From NCBI RefSeq assembly GCF_001612665.1, contig NZ_BDAX01000002.1, positions 1,116,001-1,180,000 on the forward strand: a stretch of 64,000 nt of DNA, in the 5' to 3' direction. Source of the stretch: Nocardia alba NBRC 108234. GTDB taxonomy: Bacteria; Actinomycetota; Actinomycetes; Mycobacteriales; Mycobacteriaceae. Below are positions 49,762 through 58,636 of this stretch, one piece after another. The stretch's first letter is position 1. Each line of letters begins with the position of its first letter. The notes under the pieces were generated by a model. The model did not search any database. It had not been told where the DNA came from and saw only the letters and a list, made by a program, of their open reading frames with translations. A program made the position numbers and the translations under genes.

Positions 49762-52325
49762 CGCAGTTCCCGCGTGGTCGGCACGTCCGCGGCGGTGATC
49801 AGCACCGCGCCGTCGTTGTTCGCGGCGAGGCGGGTCGCGCAGCGCAGTTCGACCTCGTCGAACAGATTGCGGACCGCGCGCGCGTTGCCGAAGTGTTTGC
49901 CCTGCCGTGCACGCAGACCGTCCAGAGTGCGTCCGGCGGCGGCGAGGACACCTTCGGCGAGGTCGTAGCCTTCGTCCTCGGCGACCTTCGCGAAAATCTG
50001 TTCCAGTTCGGGTCGCTCGTAGTCGTCGAAGACAAGTGTTCTGGAGAATCGTGAGGTCAGTCCCGCGTTCTGCCTGACCCACTCGGCCATCTCATCCGGA
50101 TAGCCCGCGGCGATCACCACCAGGCGACCGCGATGGGTGTCCATCATCGCCACCAACTCGTTGACCGCCTCCCTCGCGAAACTGTTCTGGCCGGTGGCCT
50201 CCAGCCCGTACGCCTCGTCGATGAAGAGGACACCATCAAGGGCTTGTTCGACCTTGGCCCTGGTCGCCTGCGCGGTTTGGCCGACATAGCCGGCGATCAA
50301 GTCGGCCGAGGTTGTGCTGACGACGTGGCCTTTCACCAGGAGACCGAGGGCGACGAACACGCGGCCCATCAGCCGCGCGACCGTGGTCTTACCGGTCCCG
50401 GGCGCGCCGGTGAACAGCATGTGCGGTGCGACCGGCGGTTTGCGGCCGCCCCGCTGCCGCAGCTCGAGCACCTCGACCAGACCCGTGATCGTGGCTTTGG
50501 CGTCAGCGAGGCCGATCAACGGCGCGAGTTCGGCGAGTACCTCTTTCACCGGCGCTGTCGTGGCGAGGAAGCTGCGGAGGTTCGCTGGAATGTCGTCGGT
50601 TGTCGCCGGTGGAACAGCAGTCGCGTCGGTGAGTTCGACGCGTTCGGCCCAGCGCCGCTTGATCGCCTGCGCGAGATTGCGCATGTCGCGGCCGTTGCCG
50701 AAGTCCGCGCCGCGGGTGCGATGAATATTCTCGATGAGCACGCCCAAGCTCTGCCGCAGCTCGTCGGTGATGGGTAGTCGTTCCTTGTCCAGGCGCCCGA
50801 GCAGGATCGACAGCAGCTCCGCCGGTGTGAAATCGGGGAAGACGATGCGATTGTCGTGCGGGAAGCGGCTGGCGAGCCCGGGGTTGGTTTCGATGAGTTC
50901 GTTGATCGGCGCCTGGTAGCCGGCGATGATGACGGCGAGGTCGTCGCGGTGGTTCTCCATCTCCGCGACCAGCCGGTCGATGGCTTCCTGACCGTGCCCG
51001 TTCATCAACTGGTATGCCTCATCGATGAACAGGACACCGCCGAGTGCTCGCTGCACGAGTGCGCCGGTGCGTGCCGCGGTCTCGCTGACATATTGCGAGA
51101 CAAGGTCTTCCACGGTCGCGGGGATGAGATGCCCTGAACTCAGCAGGCCCATATCCCGATACAGTTCGCCGATCATATTGGCCACCACTGTTTTACCTGT
51201 GCCCGGCGAACCGCTCAGCGCCAGGTGCAGCGACATCGGCTCACCTTCGGGGCGGTCCTCGCCCCACAGAACTCGATCAGCGCGCACCGCTTTGCTGTGC
51301 CCGCGCAGGAACTCCTTGATCGTGGACATGCCGACCATGTCGTCGAGACGCTGCCAGATATCGCGGCTGTCGGGCGGCGCGGACGCGGTGAGGCCGAGCG
51401 CCTCGATGCTGAGCGCGATGCGTTGTTCGGCGAGCACGAGTAACTGTTCGCGCCAGGAGCGCAGCGCGAATCGCTGCTGGGCCATGGTCCTGATCGTGTG
51501 GTCGAGGGTGGTCCAGTCGGCGACGCGCAGGCCGCTGGTCAACCGCAGGTGGTGCACGAGCCGACCGATCTCGCGTTCGTCGGCGTAGCCGACCACCGCG
51601 GTCCGCGTCGGCGCCAGGTCCGCGAGCCCGGCGGCGAACTCGGGATAGCCGTAGCTCGCGATCGCCTCGACCGCGTCCGCGAATTCCGCACGGGCGAAGA
51701 GCAATACACACAGATTGCGGGGCGCGGCCTGGCCGGAGACCCAGCGCAACAGCATCTGTGAGGCGGACCGTCGTGACGACCCGGGAATCTCGGCCAACCA
51801 GGTTTCGGCACCCGGAATGACCAGCGCGGTACGGACATCCCGCTTGGTCATCAACCCGTCGAGCATCGTGAGCTGATGCGCGTCATTGGCCCGCGGCGCC
51901 GACACCGGCGACGGATTCGGCACCGTCGGTGGCCGGTCCAGCAGCATCGTGCCCATCGGACCGGCGAAACCGGTGCGTGCTCTCGGCTTCGACACCCGTT
52001 CGGGAAGTGGCTCACCTCTGGTCAGTGCGCGCGACCGCGCGTCATGGAAGTAGACGGCCCGACGGTAGTCGGTGAAAACCACCCGTTCGAAGCCGCTGTC
52101 GCGCAGGACCTCCCAGATCGCCTCGGCGAATTCGCGCGGGCACAGATCGGCACCGACAAAGACATCGGTGGCCCCTGGTCCGTGCACGATCCAGAACACC
52201 TCGCCGACCCGAGGTACCCGCGCGCCACGGAATCGTTCGGGGAAGGCGAGGTCGGACGCCGTCGGCGTTGATGTCCGCTCAGCCAAGCGACTTGGTCCCC
52301 GGCGTCTTGACAAGATTCGCGACAT
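49758..52325 (-). CDS. Double AAA+ ATPase (CbbX/EccA-like) with N-terminal domain
   Basis: About 855 residues. After an N-terminal region of roughly 330 residues come two AAA+ modules of the CbbX/SpoVK type. The first has GSPGTGKTVVANMIG and GVLFIDEAYQL; the second has GAPGTGKTTVARLMG and GVLFIDEAYGL, each with an arginine finger region (GLASRFPHD; GLTSRFSRT). Both Walker sets look active. The start is uncertain: ATG 52325 overlaps the coiled-coil gene by 47 bases, while TTG 52286 would overlap it by 8. It likely remodels or assembles the complex. Despite similarity to EccA of type VII secretion, no other ESX gene is present. Confidence 0.88.
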   Translation of the reverse strand: MSRILSRRRGPSRLAERTSTPTASDLAFPERFRGARVPRVGEVFWIVHGPGATDVFVGADLCPREFAEAIWEVLRDSGFERVVFTDYRRAVYFHDARSRALTRGEPLPERVSKPRARTGFAGPMGTMLLDRPPTVPNPSPVSAPRANDAHQLTMLDGLMTKRDVRTALVIPGAETWLAEIPGSSRRSASQMLLRWVSGQAAPRNLCVLLFARAEFADAVEAIASYGYPEFAAGLADLAPTRTAVVGYADEREIGRLVHHLRLTSGLRVADWTTLDHTIRTMAQQRFALRSWREQLLVLAEQRIALSIEALGLTASAPPDSRDIWQRLDDMVGMSTIKEFLRGHSKAVRADRVLWGEDRPEGEPMSLHLALSGSPGTGKTVVANMIGELYRDMGLLSSGHLIPATVEDLVSQYVSETAARTGALVQRALGGVLFIDEAYQLMNGHGQEAIDRLVAEMENHRDDLAVIIAGYQAPINELIETNPGLASRFPHDNRIVFPDFTPAELLSILLGRLDKERLPITDELRQSLGVLIENIHRTRGADFGNGRDMRNLAQAIKRRWAERVELTDATAVPPATTDDIPANLRSFLATTAPVKEVLAELAPLIGLADAKATITGLVEVLELRQRGGRKPPVAPHMLFTGAPGTGKTTVARLMGRVFVALGLLVKGHVVSTTSADLIAGYVGQTAQATRAKVEQALDGVLFIDEAYGLEATGQNSFAREAVNELVAMMDTHRGRLVVIAAGYPDEMAEWVRQNAGLTSRFSRTLVFDDYERPELEQIFAKVAEDEGYDLAEGVLAAAGRTLDGLRARQGKHFGNARAVRNLFDEVELRCATRLAANNDGAVLITAADVPTTRELR

Positions 52326-53658
52326 CGCGTCGCGTCCGGTCCGGAACTGCTGCCACCGTCGTCGACCGCAAGTCGATGCCGGTGCGGTCGTGCACGCTGT
52401 CATGGATCGAGGTGATACGTGCTTGTCGTTCCTCCTCGGCGGCCTCGCCATCGAAGCTGTGGATCTCGACCACCGGTGCGCGCGCGATGTCGTCATGGGG
52501 AATGATCTCGATGATCACCTCGCCGCCGGTGACCTGGTTGACGGTGCGGGCGAGGAAGGCACGGCGCTGATCCGCCTCGACGTATCCGGTGTCCTCGGCC
52601 CCGAGCACCTGGTATTGATGTTCGTCATCGAGTGCCTCGGCGATCAACTCAGCCAGGTTCGCACGCAACTGCGAGGCTCGCACCGCGACGACCGCCGCTT
52701 CGACGGTGTCGTCGAGTCGACGATCGAGTCCAGGAATCACGTTCTCCACCAGCGCTTGCAACGCCTCGGTCGACATGGGCTCCGCGTCGTCACGAACTCT
52801 GGTGAGCAACTCGGCGACCTCGGTGTCGAGATGGGCGAGCATGCCGTTCGACCAGTGGTCGACATCGGGCGCCTCGGCGGTGTCGACGCCGAACGTGGCG
52901 GCCGAATCGATGGTCGCGTTCCCGCGGATCAGCTCGCGCAATCGCACAAGACCACCCTCGGCGGCCAATCGATATGACCGCCACTGCGCGTCCAGAATGG
53001 CCAGCTCCGACCGCAATTCGCTCAGTTGCCGGGTGAGCGCGCGCGCCGGGCCGAGCAGAAAACCTGCCGCGACACCGCCGTTGAGCGTGCCGATCAGATC
53101 GGCTCGCTCGGCGTCGAGGCCGGCCAATCGGCCGGGACACAGGCGCTCGTGCGGGTAGTCGGCGGCCTGGTCGCGCAGAATTCGCGCGTCGGCGAGGTAG
53201 GTCACGGTCAGTTCCGCCGCGCGCGCACTGTCGGTCTGTAGACCAGCGACTCTGGTATCGATCGCGGCGAACTGCGCCTGGCGCTCGGTGCGTTCGTCGG
53301 CGAGCGCGCGCTCGAATACCTCGCGCTGCGCACGCAACGCCGTGGCGTTCTCGGCACGCAAGGTCGCGCCCTGGTCGCGCAGCCTCGTCATGATCTCGTG
53401 CGTACTCGCGCGCAGCCGCTGATCCGACCGCTGTTCGCTCATCCGCACGTGCTCGCTCAGATCCGCGACGGCGCTCTCGAAACCAGCTTGCCGCCGCGAC
53501 ATCTCGGCCACCGCGCGCTGCGCGCTCTGCTCCGTCTGCTCTTGAATTCGGGTGAGCAGCCCGGGCAGGTCACGATTGACCTGGGCCAGATCGCGCGCCT
53601 GGGCTTGCAGCCGATTCCATTCGGTCTCCTCGACATAGATCTGTTTGCGGCCACTCAT
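52279..53658 (-). CDS. Long coiled-coil protein
   Basis: A 459-residue protein starting at ATG 53658, overlapping the radical SAM stop (ATGA). Residues 1-190 are almost continuous charged coiled coil (YVEETEWNRLQAQARDLAQV, then EIMTRLRDQGATLRAENATA). A folded C-terminal domain follows from about residue 330, with RAFLARTVNQVTGGEVIIEI and later VPDRTRRDVANLV. No enzymatic motif. It is the second gene of the operon and probably a structural adaptor of the assembly. Confidence 0.8.
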   Translation of the reverse strand: MSGRKQIYVEETEWNRLQAQARDLAQVNRDLPGLLTRIQEQTEQSAQRAVAEMSRRQAGFESAVADLSEHVRMSEQRSDQRLRASTHEIMTRLRDQGATLRAENATALRAQREVFERALADERTERQAQFAAIDTRVAGLQTDSARAAELTVTYLADARILRDQAADYPHERLCPGRLAGLDAERADLIGTLNGGVAAGFLLGPARALTRQLSELRSELAILDAQWRSYRLAAEGGLVRLRELIRGNATIDSAATFGVDTAEAPDVDHWSNGMLAHLDTEVAELLTRVRDDAEPMSTEALQALVENVIPGLDRRLDDTVEAAVVAVRASQLRANLAELIAEALDDEHQYQVLGAEDTGYVEADQRRAFLARTVNQVTGGEVIIEIIPHDDIARAPVVEIHSFDGEAAEEERQARITSIHDSVHDRTGIDLRSTTVAAVPDRTRRDVANLVKTPGTKSLG

Positions 53659-54338
53659 CCCAGTACCTCACTGACGATCTCGGGCCCCGCTGATTCGAGG
53701 GCCAACGGTGTGCGCGGCGCGTGGCTCGTGTGCCGAGCACGGGCGGCGTCGAGGGCGGTGAGCAGTCCGGGTGGCGGCACCCCGACCAGGGTCACCGAGC
53801 GCGCGTCGACGTGCAGTTCGGCTGTTCTCGGACGGTCCGCGAAGTCGTATTCGCTGCCGCGCAGCCGGTCGGTGAGGTGGTTGATCGCTTGGTTGTCGCT
53901 GCCCCGCAGACCGCGTCCGTTGTCGCGCGCGGCCACGTACGGTCCGTCGATCAGGACGTCGATTACGGCCAGTAGCTCCGCGACCGCAGGCGTCGGCGGA
54001 TTGTCACGCAGGCGGGCGAGGGTGAATCCGCTGAAGCAGATGACGTCGAGGTCACGCACCGCACGCACGCGTCGCACGACGTCGGCCAGAGCCGCGGCCT
54101 GGAGCATGGGTTCCCCGCCGCTGAGGGTCAGCCCACCGATCCGCGGCATGGCCAGGATCTGGGCAGCGAGCGCCTCGGGCGTAACAATCCGATTCGTCTC
54201 GAGTGGAATCCAGTCGGGCGCGACGCAACCACGGCAGTTGAGCGGGCATCCCTGGACCCAGACCACGGCGCGGCGACCGGGACCGAGGGAATCCGTCGCG
54301 ACAGCCGTCGCCGCCAGATTCACCGTCGCTGTCACCAT
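53655..54338 (-). CDS. Radical SAM protein (4Fe-4S, activase-like)
   Basis: A 227-residue protein, ATG 54338 (or GTG 54335) after GAGAAGG. The iron-sulfur motif is C31-P-L-N-C35-R-G-C38 (CX3CX2C) in VVWVQGCPLNCRGC, followed by LTLSGGEPMLQAAAL, the GGEP segment that binds SAM, and LDVICFSGFTLARL. This layout resembles the NrdG-type glycyl-radical activases, though no glycyl radical enzyme is encoded here. It is the first gene of the operon and coupled to the coiled-coil gene. Radical SAM chemistry could modify a protein component or make a signal. Its presence at the head of a GTPase/AAA+ conflict operon is notable. Confidence 0.85.
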   Translation of the reverse strand: MVTATVNLAATAVATDSLGPGRRAVVWVQGCPLNCRGCVAPDWIPLETNRIVTPEALAAQILAMPRIGGLTLSGGEPMLQAAALADVVRRVRAVRDLDVICFSGFTLARLRDNPPTPAVAELLAVIDVLIDGPYVAARDNGRGLRGSDNQAINHLTDRLRGSEYDFADRPRTAELHVDARSVTLVGVPPPGLLTALDAARARHTSHAPRTPLALESAGPEIVSEVLG

Positions 54339-54496
54339 TTACCTTCTCGCACAGTCACTTATCGCCGAACGCCATCCACACAATTGGGCAGCCTACGGAC
54401 CACGATCGCTCTGCGCTGTACGCCATTCGACCGACATTGCCTGTGCCAAAACGGACAAAACCCCGCGGAACCGTGGACCAGTCCTCGACAAAACGG

Positions 54497-54682
54497 TCAT
54501 AGAGGTTCGGTGAACAGCCGCTCCAGGGCCGACGCCGATTGTTGGCAATTGCTGGCATGTTTGATCAGCACCGTATTACCGAGCGCCAGGTTCGGGGCGG
54601 CGAAACGAACAACACCGTCGATGGCCACCTCACAGCGCGGGGTGGCCGTTTCGCACCGCGCCAGGTCCGCGCGCCCGAGCAC
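54497..54682 (-). pseudogene. Aldehyde (succinate-semialdehyde) dehydrogenase remnant
   Basis: A 61-codon frame contains [20 protein letters not shown] followed by [12 protein letters not shown], an unmistakable match to the cofactor-binding region of NAD(P)-dependent succinate-semialdehyde dehydrogenases. The intact enzymes are about 450-480 residues; only this segment remains, and the chain ends within a few codons. It is a decayed fragment lying just upstream of the GTPase-centred operon. Confidence 0.75.
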
Positions 54683-54720
54683 CCACCAGCTCCGGAAGCC
54701 GCCTGGTACGACCGCTAGTT

Positions 54721-55342
54721 GGCCCGCAGAGGCGACGCTACGGCGGTGGGCCCAGCCAGAGCGGAACAGGGCTACGAAGACGTTAGTTCTCCTACTCGAG
54801 AGTAATATTCTCCAATTTCGAGCGCGGAGGCCGGGATACGTCCATCATCGTGTCGCCGAACATGTGCGATCCACCCAGAAGTACGCCCAGTTCACCTGGA
54901 ACATCACTTGCAGAAACCGAGAAGACAAGTAACATGACCCAAGCGTCGAAGCATAGACCGCTCGATGCATCCCCAGACCGACCGGAATGCCTTGCGGCAG
55001 CGACGTATCGCGCACATACCCAGCGCATCGATGTGCTCGGGGTGTGCCACGGAGTCCGGCGCGCCGACCTCATCGATCATCGAAACCCTCACTGCGACAG
55101 TGATATCACTGGGCACGACGCGGAAAGCACGATGCAGAAGCCGATCACCACCGACCACCACCCGTCTTCGAGCGACCCGACACCGGAGCACCTCCCGCAG
55201 CTGTGTCGGCAGCGTTTCCCACACTGGAAGCAGCGCACGGACAGCAGATACCTGCGCCCGTCGGTCGATGTGAACAACGTCGCCACGCAGTTCGGCGCCT
55301 CGATTGACTGACCTCGACGAAAACGACAGGCACGCACCGACC
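54721..55342. other. Gene-free stretch before the conservon
   Basis: About 600 bases with no supportable gene. Open frames on both strands here (for example plus-strand 54850-55311) lack family features and have poor ribosome-binding sites. The stretch should hold the promoter of the sensor-kinase-like gene starting at 55343; I see no strong palindrome or clear promoter. Confidence 0.5.
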
Positions 55343-57733
55343 ATGAAGCGCCGTTCGGCACACCCCGACCGGCAGCGACGGTTCGCGAGGTGGTCGGCGA
55401 GATCCGGGGGAATCCGTACCAAGGTTCTCGCTATCGCGCTCGTACCCAGCCTGGTTCTCCTGATCATCGGTGTCGGCGCGACGACATACCTGGTGGATGT
55501 GGGACAACACGCCAAAGAGTATGCGCAGAGACAGGAAACGAATCTCGGCCCGACCAGGGAGATGGTCGCCGCGATCCAGCAGGAACGGATGCTCTCGCTG
55601 CGGCGACTGGCAGGCGAGGACGTGGATCCATCCGCGCTCGCGGCAGCGAGAACGCGATTCGACAACGTGCTCGCGGCCCTCGTACCCGACGCCAAGCGAT
55701 TTCAGGACCTCGGCGGCACCAGCTTGGACAGCACCGCCGACGCCTATAACCAGGTAAAAACCGCACTACCGTTGCTACGGGCCGGTGTAGACGTCGGCGC
55801 GGTGCCCATCGTCGACGTCTACACCTTCTTCGGCAAAATGCTCGACGGGTTCTCCAACCTGGGTATGGCGGTGGTGCAACGAAACGCACCGGATGCGAAT
55901 TCGGCCATCGGACTGACCCGCAATATCGAAATACTCCATGTGGTCGAATCGATGTCGAGGGCTAGTTCGCTGACCGGAGCGGCCGTGAAACCCGAGGGTT
56001 TGCCGCCCGCGTTGTCGACCGACTATCACAACCTCGTCGGCTACTACCACTCTCAAATCACGTTCCTGCAAGCCGAAATCGACGGCGAGAGCGCACAGCG
56101 CATCAAAGAGATCACCACGACACCGGCCTGGCAGCAGGTGACCGCGATGGAAGACGCGATCATCCGTCCGGTATTCACCAAATCCGCTACGACGCCGGTA
56201 CTTCCGATGAGTATCGAACAGTGGCGAGATGCCGCGACCGAGGTCTCGGATCAGCTGATGGCGTTCTGGGTCGACCAGAACCTGCGCTCGCAGCGGCAGG
56301 CCGCGGAATACGGCGACCGCACCGCGAGAAATTCGTTGCTGGCCGGCAGCGCGGTAGTCGTTCTCGTCGTGCTCACTTTCGCGTTGTCACTGCTGCTGGC
56401 CGGACGGTTGATCGGCCGGTTGAAGCGATTGCGCACCGAAACCATCGCGCTGGCCGAGGTTCAATTGCCCGAGACCATGCGCCGACTCGGCGCCGGTGAA
56501 CCCATCGACCCGGAAACCGAGGCCGCGCACCTGGATTTCGGCGACGACGAGATCGGCTCGGTGGCCAAGGCGTTCAACGGCGCGCACACCGCCGCCGTCT
56601 CGGCCGCGATCACCGAGGCCCGCACCCGCGAGGGTGTACGGGCGGTGTTCCTCAACATCGCCCACCGCAGCCAGGTCGTCGCGCATCGGCAACTCGAAGT
56701 CCTCGACGAAGCCGAGTCGAAACAGGAGAACCCGGAGATGCTCGAGATCTTGTTCCGCCTCGATCATCTGGCCACCCGTGAGCGCCGCAATGCCGAGAAT
56801 CTGGTCATCCTCGGCGGCGGGCAGCCAGGGCGGCGGTGGCGCCGGCCCGTCCCGTTGGTCGATCTCGCACGCAGCGCTGCGGCGGAGACCGTCGACTATG
56901 CCCGGGTACACACGGGCAAATTGCCGCAGATCTTCGTCATCGGTTCCGCGGTCGCCGACCTCATCCACCTTCTCGCCGAACTCGTCGACAACGCCACCTC
57001 CTTCTCACCACCACAGGCGCGCGTCGAAATCACCGGCAACATGGTCGGCAAGGGCGTGGTGGTCGAGATCAGCGATCAGGGCATCGGTATGGCGCCCGAA
57101 GATGTGGCACGCGCCAACGAAATGCTCGCCAACCCACCGCACTTCGGTGTCGCGGCGCTGTCGGTGGACTCCAGACTCGGGCTCTTCGTGGTCGCGCAAC
57201 TCGGTGTCCGGCACGGTATTTCGGTGCGGCTCGGCGAGTCCGACTACGGCGGCATCAGGGCGGTTGTGCTGATCCCGTCGGCGGTCATCACCTCCGAAGC
57301 CGGGGGCGTCGACCACGCACCGCACTATCTGTCGTCTGCGCCCGACCTCGCCGGCGCGCGCACCGAAGTTCCGGGTACGGGCATGAGCAATATTGCCGCG
57401 AACACCGAGAACAGCTCCACGGCAACCGCACTGGACAGCCCCCGACCGCACGTGCAGCACGCGCCTTCGCTCGCTACCGAGGACGACCGGCCCGCGTTGA
57501 CACGTCGCACACGCCAGGCGAGCGTCGCTCCGGAACCACAACCGGACGTTTCTTCCGAACCACCGCGCAGCCAATCAGCAGCCCAGGCGCGGGACCTGTT
57601 CTCCGCGATCGAGAACGGAACGCGACAGGGCCGGCGGGCCACTCCCGATCCATACCCCTCCTCATCGCGGCTGCCTACCACCCCACCTCCGGATCGACAG
57701 GACGGCGACGGTGACATCTTCTACCGCAAGTAA
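55343..57733 (+). CDS. cvnA: CvnA-type sensor histidine-kinase-like ATPase
   Basis: A 796-residue membrane protein; ATG 55343 is preferred, TTG 55304 possible. A transmembrane helix (KVLAIALVPSLVLLIIGVGA) near residues 25-45 is followed by an extracytoplasmic nitrate/nitrite-sensing-like helical domain. A second helix (SLLAGSAVVVLVVLTFALSL) comes near 340 and a HAMP-like linker after it. The ATP-binding domain is at about residues 510-650, with HLLAELVDNATSFSPPQ and SDQGIGMAPEDVARANE. A long proline/serine-rich tail ends the chain. The phospho-acceptor His box is atypical, as in conservon CvnA proteins. It overlaps the Roadblock gene by 23 bases, the order expected for cvnA-cvnB-cvnC. Confidence 0.9.
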   Translation: MKRRSAHPDRQRRFARWSARSGGIRTKVLAIALVPSLVLLIIGVGATTYLVDVGQHAKEYAQRQETNLGPTREMVAAIQQERMLSLRRLAGEDVDPSALAAARTRFDNVLAALVPDAKRFQDLGGTSLDSTADAYNQVKTALPLLRAGVDVGAVPIVDVYTFFGKMLDGFSNLGMAVVQRNAPDANSAIGLTRNIEILHVVESMSRASSLTGAAVKPEGLPPALSTDYHNLVGYYHSQITFLQAEIDGESAQRIKEITTTPAWQQVTAMEDAIIRPVFTKSATTPVLPMSIEQWRDAATEVSDQLMAFWVDQNLRSQRQAAEYGDRTARNSLLAGSAVVVLVVLTFALSLLLAGRLIGRLKRLRTETIALAEVQLPETMRRLGAGEPIDPETEAAHLDFGDDEIGSVAKAFNGAHTAAVSAAITEARTREGVRAVFLNIAHRSQVVAHRQLEVLDEAESKQENPEMLEILFRLDHLATRERRNAENLVILGGGQPGRRWRRPVPLVDLARSAAAETVDYARVHTGKLPQIFVIGSAVADLIHLLAELVDNATSFSPPQARVEITGNMVGKGVVVEISDQGIGMAPEDVARANEMLANPPHFGVAALSVDSRLGLFVVAQLGVRHGISVRLGESDYGGIRAVVLIPSAVITSEAGGVDHAPHYLSSAPDLAGARTEVPGTGMSNIAANTENSSTATALDSPRPHVQHAPSLATEDDRPALTRRTRQASVAPEPQPDVSSEPPRSQSAAQARDLFSAIENGTRQGRRATPDPYPSSSRLPTTPPPDRQDGDGDIFYRK

Positions 57734-58136
57734 TCTCGATTGGCTCCTCGACGACCTCGTCGAACGTGTGGTCGGTGTCCGGCGCTCTGTCGTGCACTCC
57801 ACCGACGGCCTGCTGCTCGGCCGGTCCAAGTCCATGTCACGGGAAGACGCCGAACACTTCGCGGCGATCTCGTCCACCCTCTACGGGCTTGCCCGTAGCG
57901 CGGGCGCCCGCTTCGACGGCGGCGGTGTCCGGCAGGCGGTCATCGAACTCGACCGTGCTGTCCTGTTCGTCACCGCGGCCGGCAGCAATTCCTGCCTGGC
58001 CCTACAGGCCGAGGACAGCGCAAACTTCGGCATGGTCGCCTACGAGATGAACCTCACCGTGCAACGCGTCGGTAGCTACCTCTCCACCGCACCACGCCGA
58101 ACTGGTGCTGAGACAGGCCCGTTCCCACTGTCATGA
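57711..58136 (+). CDS. cvnB: CvnB-type Roadblock/LC7 domain protein
   Basis: A 141-residue protein starting at GTG 57711 within the end of the sensor gene. It has the Roadblock/LC7 fold: LDWLLDDLVERVVGVRRSVV, then HSTDGLLLGRSKSMSREDAE, then AVIELDRAVLFVTAAGSNSC. In Streptomyces conservons this protein joins a membrane-proximal complex and acts with a small GTPase. The stop overlaps the next start (ATGA). Confidence 0.92.
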   Translation: MTSSTASNLDWLLDDLVERVVGVRRSVVHSTDGLLLGRSKSMSREDAEHFAAISSTLYGLARSAGARFDGGGVRQAVIELDRAVLFVTAAGSNSCLALQAEDSANFGMVAYEMNLTVQRVGSYLSTAPRRTGAETGPFPLS

Positions 58137-58504
58137 GCGGCGATGATGACCACTGGTTCGTGGACGATTCCCCACTGGTCCGTCCCTACGCGGTGACCCG
58201 AGGCCGGACCTCCGGGGCCGACCGAGACGTGGACATGCTGACCACTGTCGCGATCGCCCGGCCCAGCAGGCGACTGCGCCGTACCGAACCCGAATACCTC
58301 GCGATCATCGAGCTCTGCAACACACCGGTCACCGTCGCGGAGGTTTCCGCCACCTTGAAACTGCCGCTGGCGGTGACCAGAATACTTATCGGGGATCTCA
58401 TCGCCGAGGGAAACCTGATCTTCCGGCCCCCCGCCGATACAGGCAACGCATCCAAGGAACTCAACGTATTGCGAGCGGTACTCGATGGAATCCGCAATCT
58501 CTGA
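58133..58504 (+). CDS. cvnC: CvnC-type DUF742 protein
   Basis: A 123-residue protein with the DUF742 pattern: an acidic N-terminus (WFVDDSPLVRPYAVTRGRT), a winged-helix-like centre (LAIIELCNTPVTVAEVSATL, then LPLAVTRILIGDLIAEGNLI) and a short C-terminus ending VLRAVLDGIRNL. It is coupled to cvnB by ATGA. A CvnD GTPase gene normally follows; here the next gene is an unrelated phosphotransferase. Regulatory rather than catalytic role expected. Confidence 0.92.
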   Translation: MSGDDDHWFVDDSPLVRPYAVTRGRTSGADRDVDMLTTVAIARPSRRLRRTEPEYLAIIELCNTPVTVAEVSATLKLPLAVTRILIGDLIAEGNLIFRPPADTGNASKELNVLRAVLDGIRNL

Positions 58505-58636
58505 CGTGAACGCCGTACAACCGGCCGTATCGGTCGAAATCTGATCGTCGGTGGCTCAGCGTCGACAAGACCACCATCGGATAGAACCCCGAGTTTCGGG
58601 CTGAAGCCCGTAGCGAGTACAGAACAGGAGTCATCG

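Noticed and set aside
49758..52325. Type VII (ESX) secretion locus because of the EccA-like AAA+ protein
   Set aside because: No EccB, EccC, EccD, EccE, mycosin, PE/PPE or WXG100 genes are nearby; CbbX/SpoVK-type ATPases are widespread.
53398..54513. Plus-strand 371-codon frame over the radical SAM gene
   Set aside because: Arg/Ser/Thr-rich shadow; the opposite strand has the CX3CX2C and GGEP motifs.
54850..55311. Plus-strand 153-codon frame before the conservon
   Set aside because: No good start, no family, composition not clearly coding.
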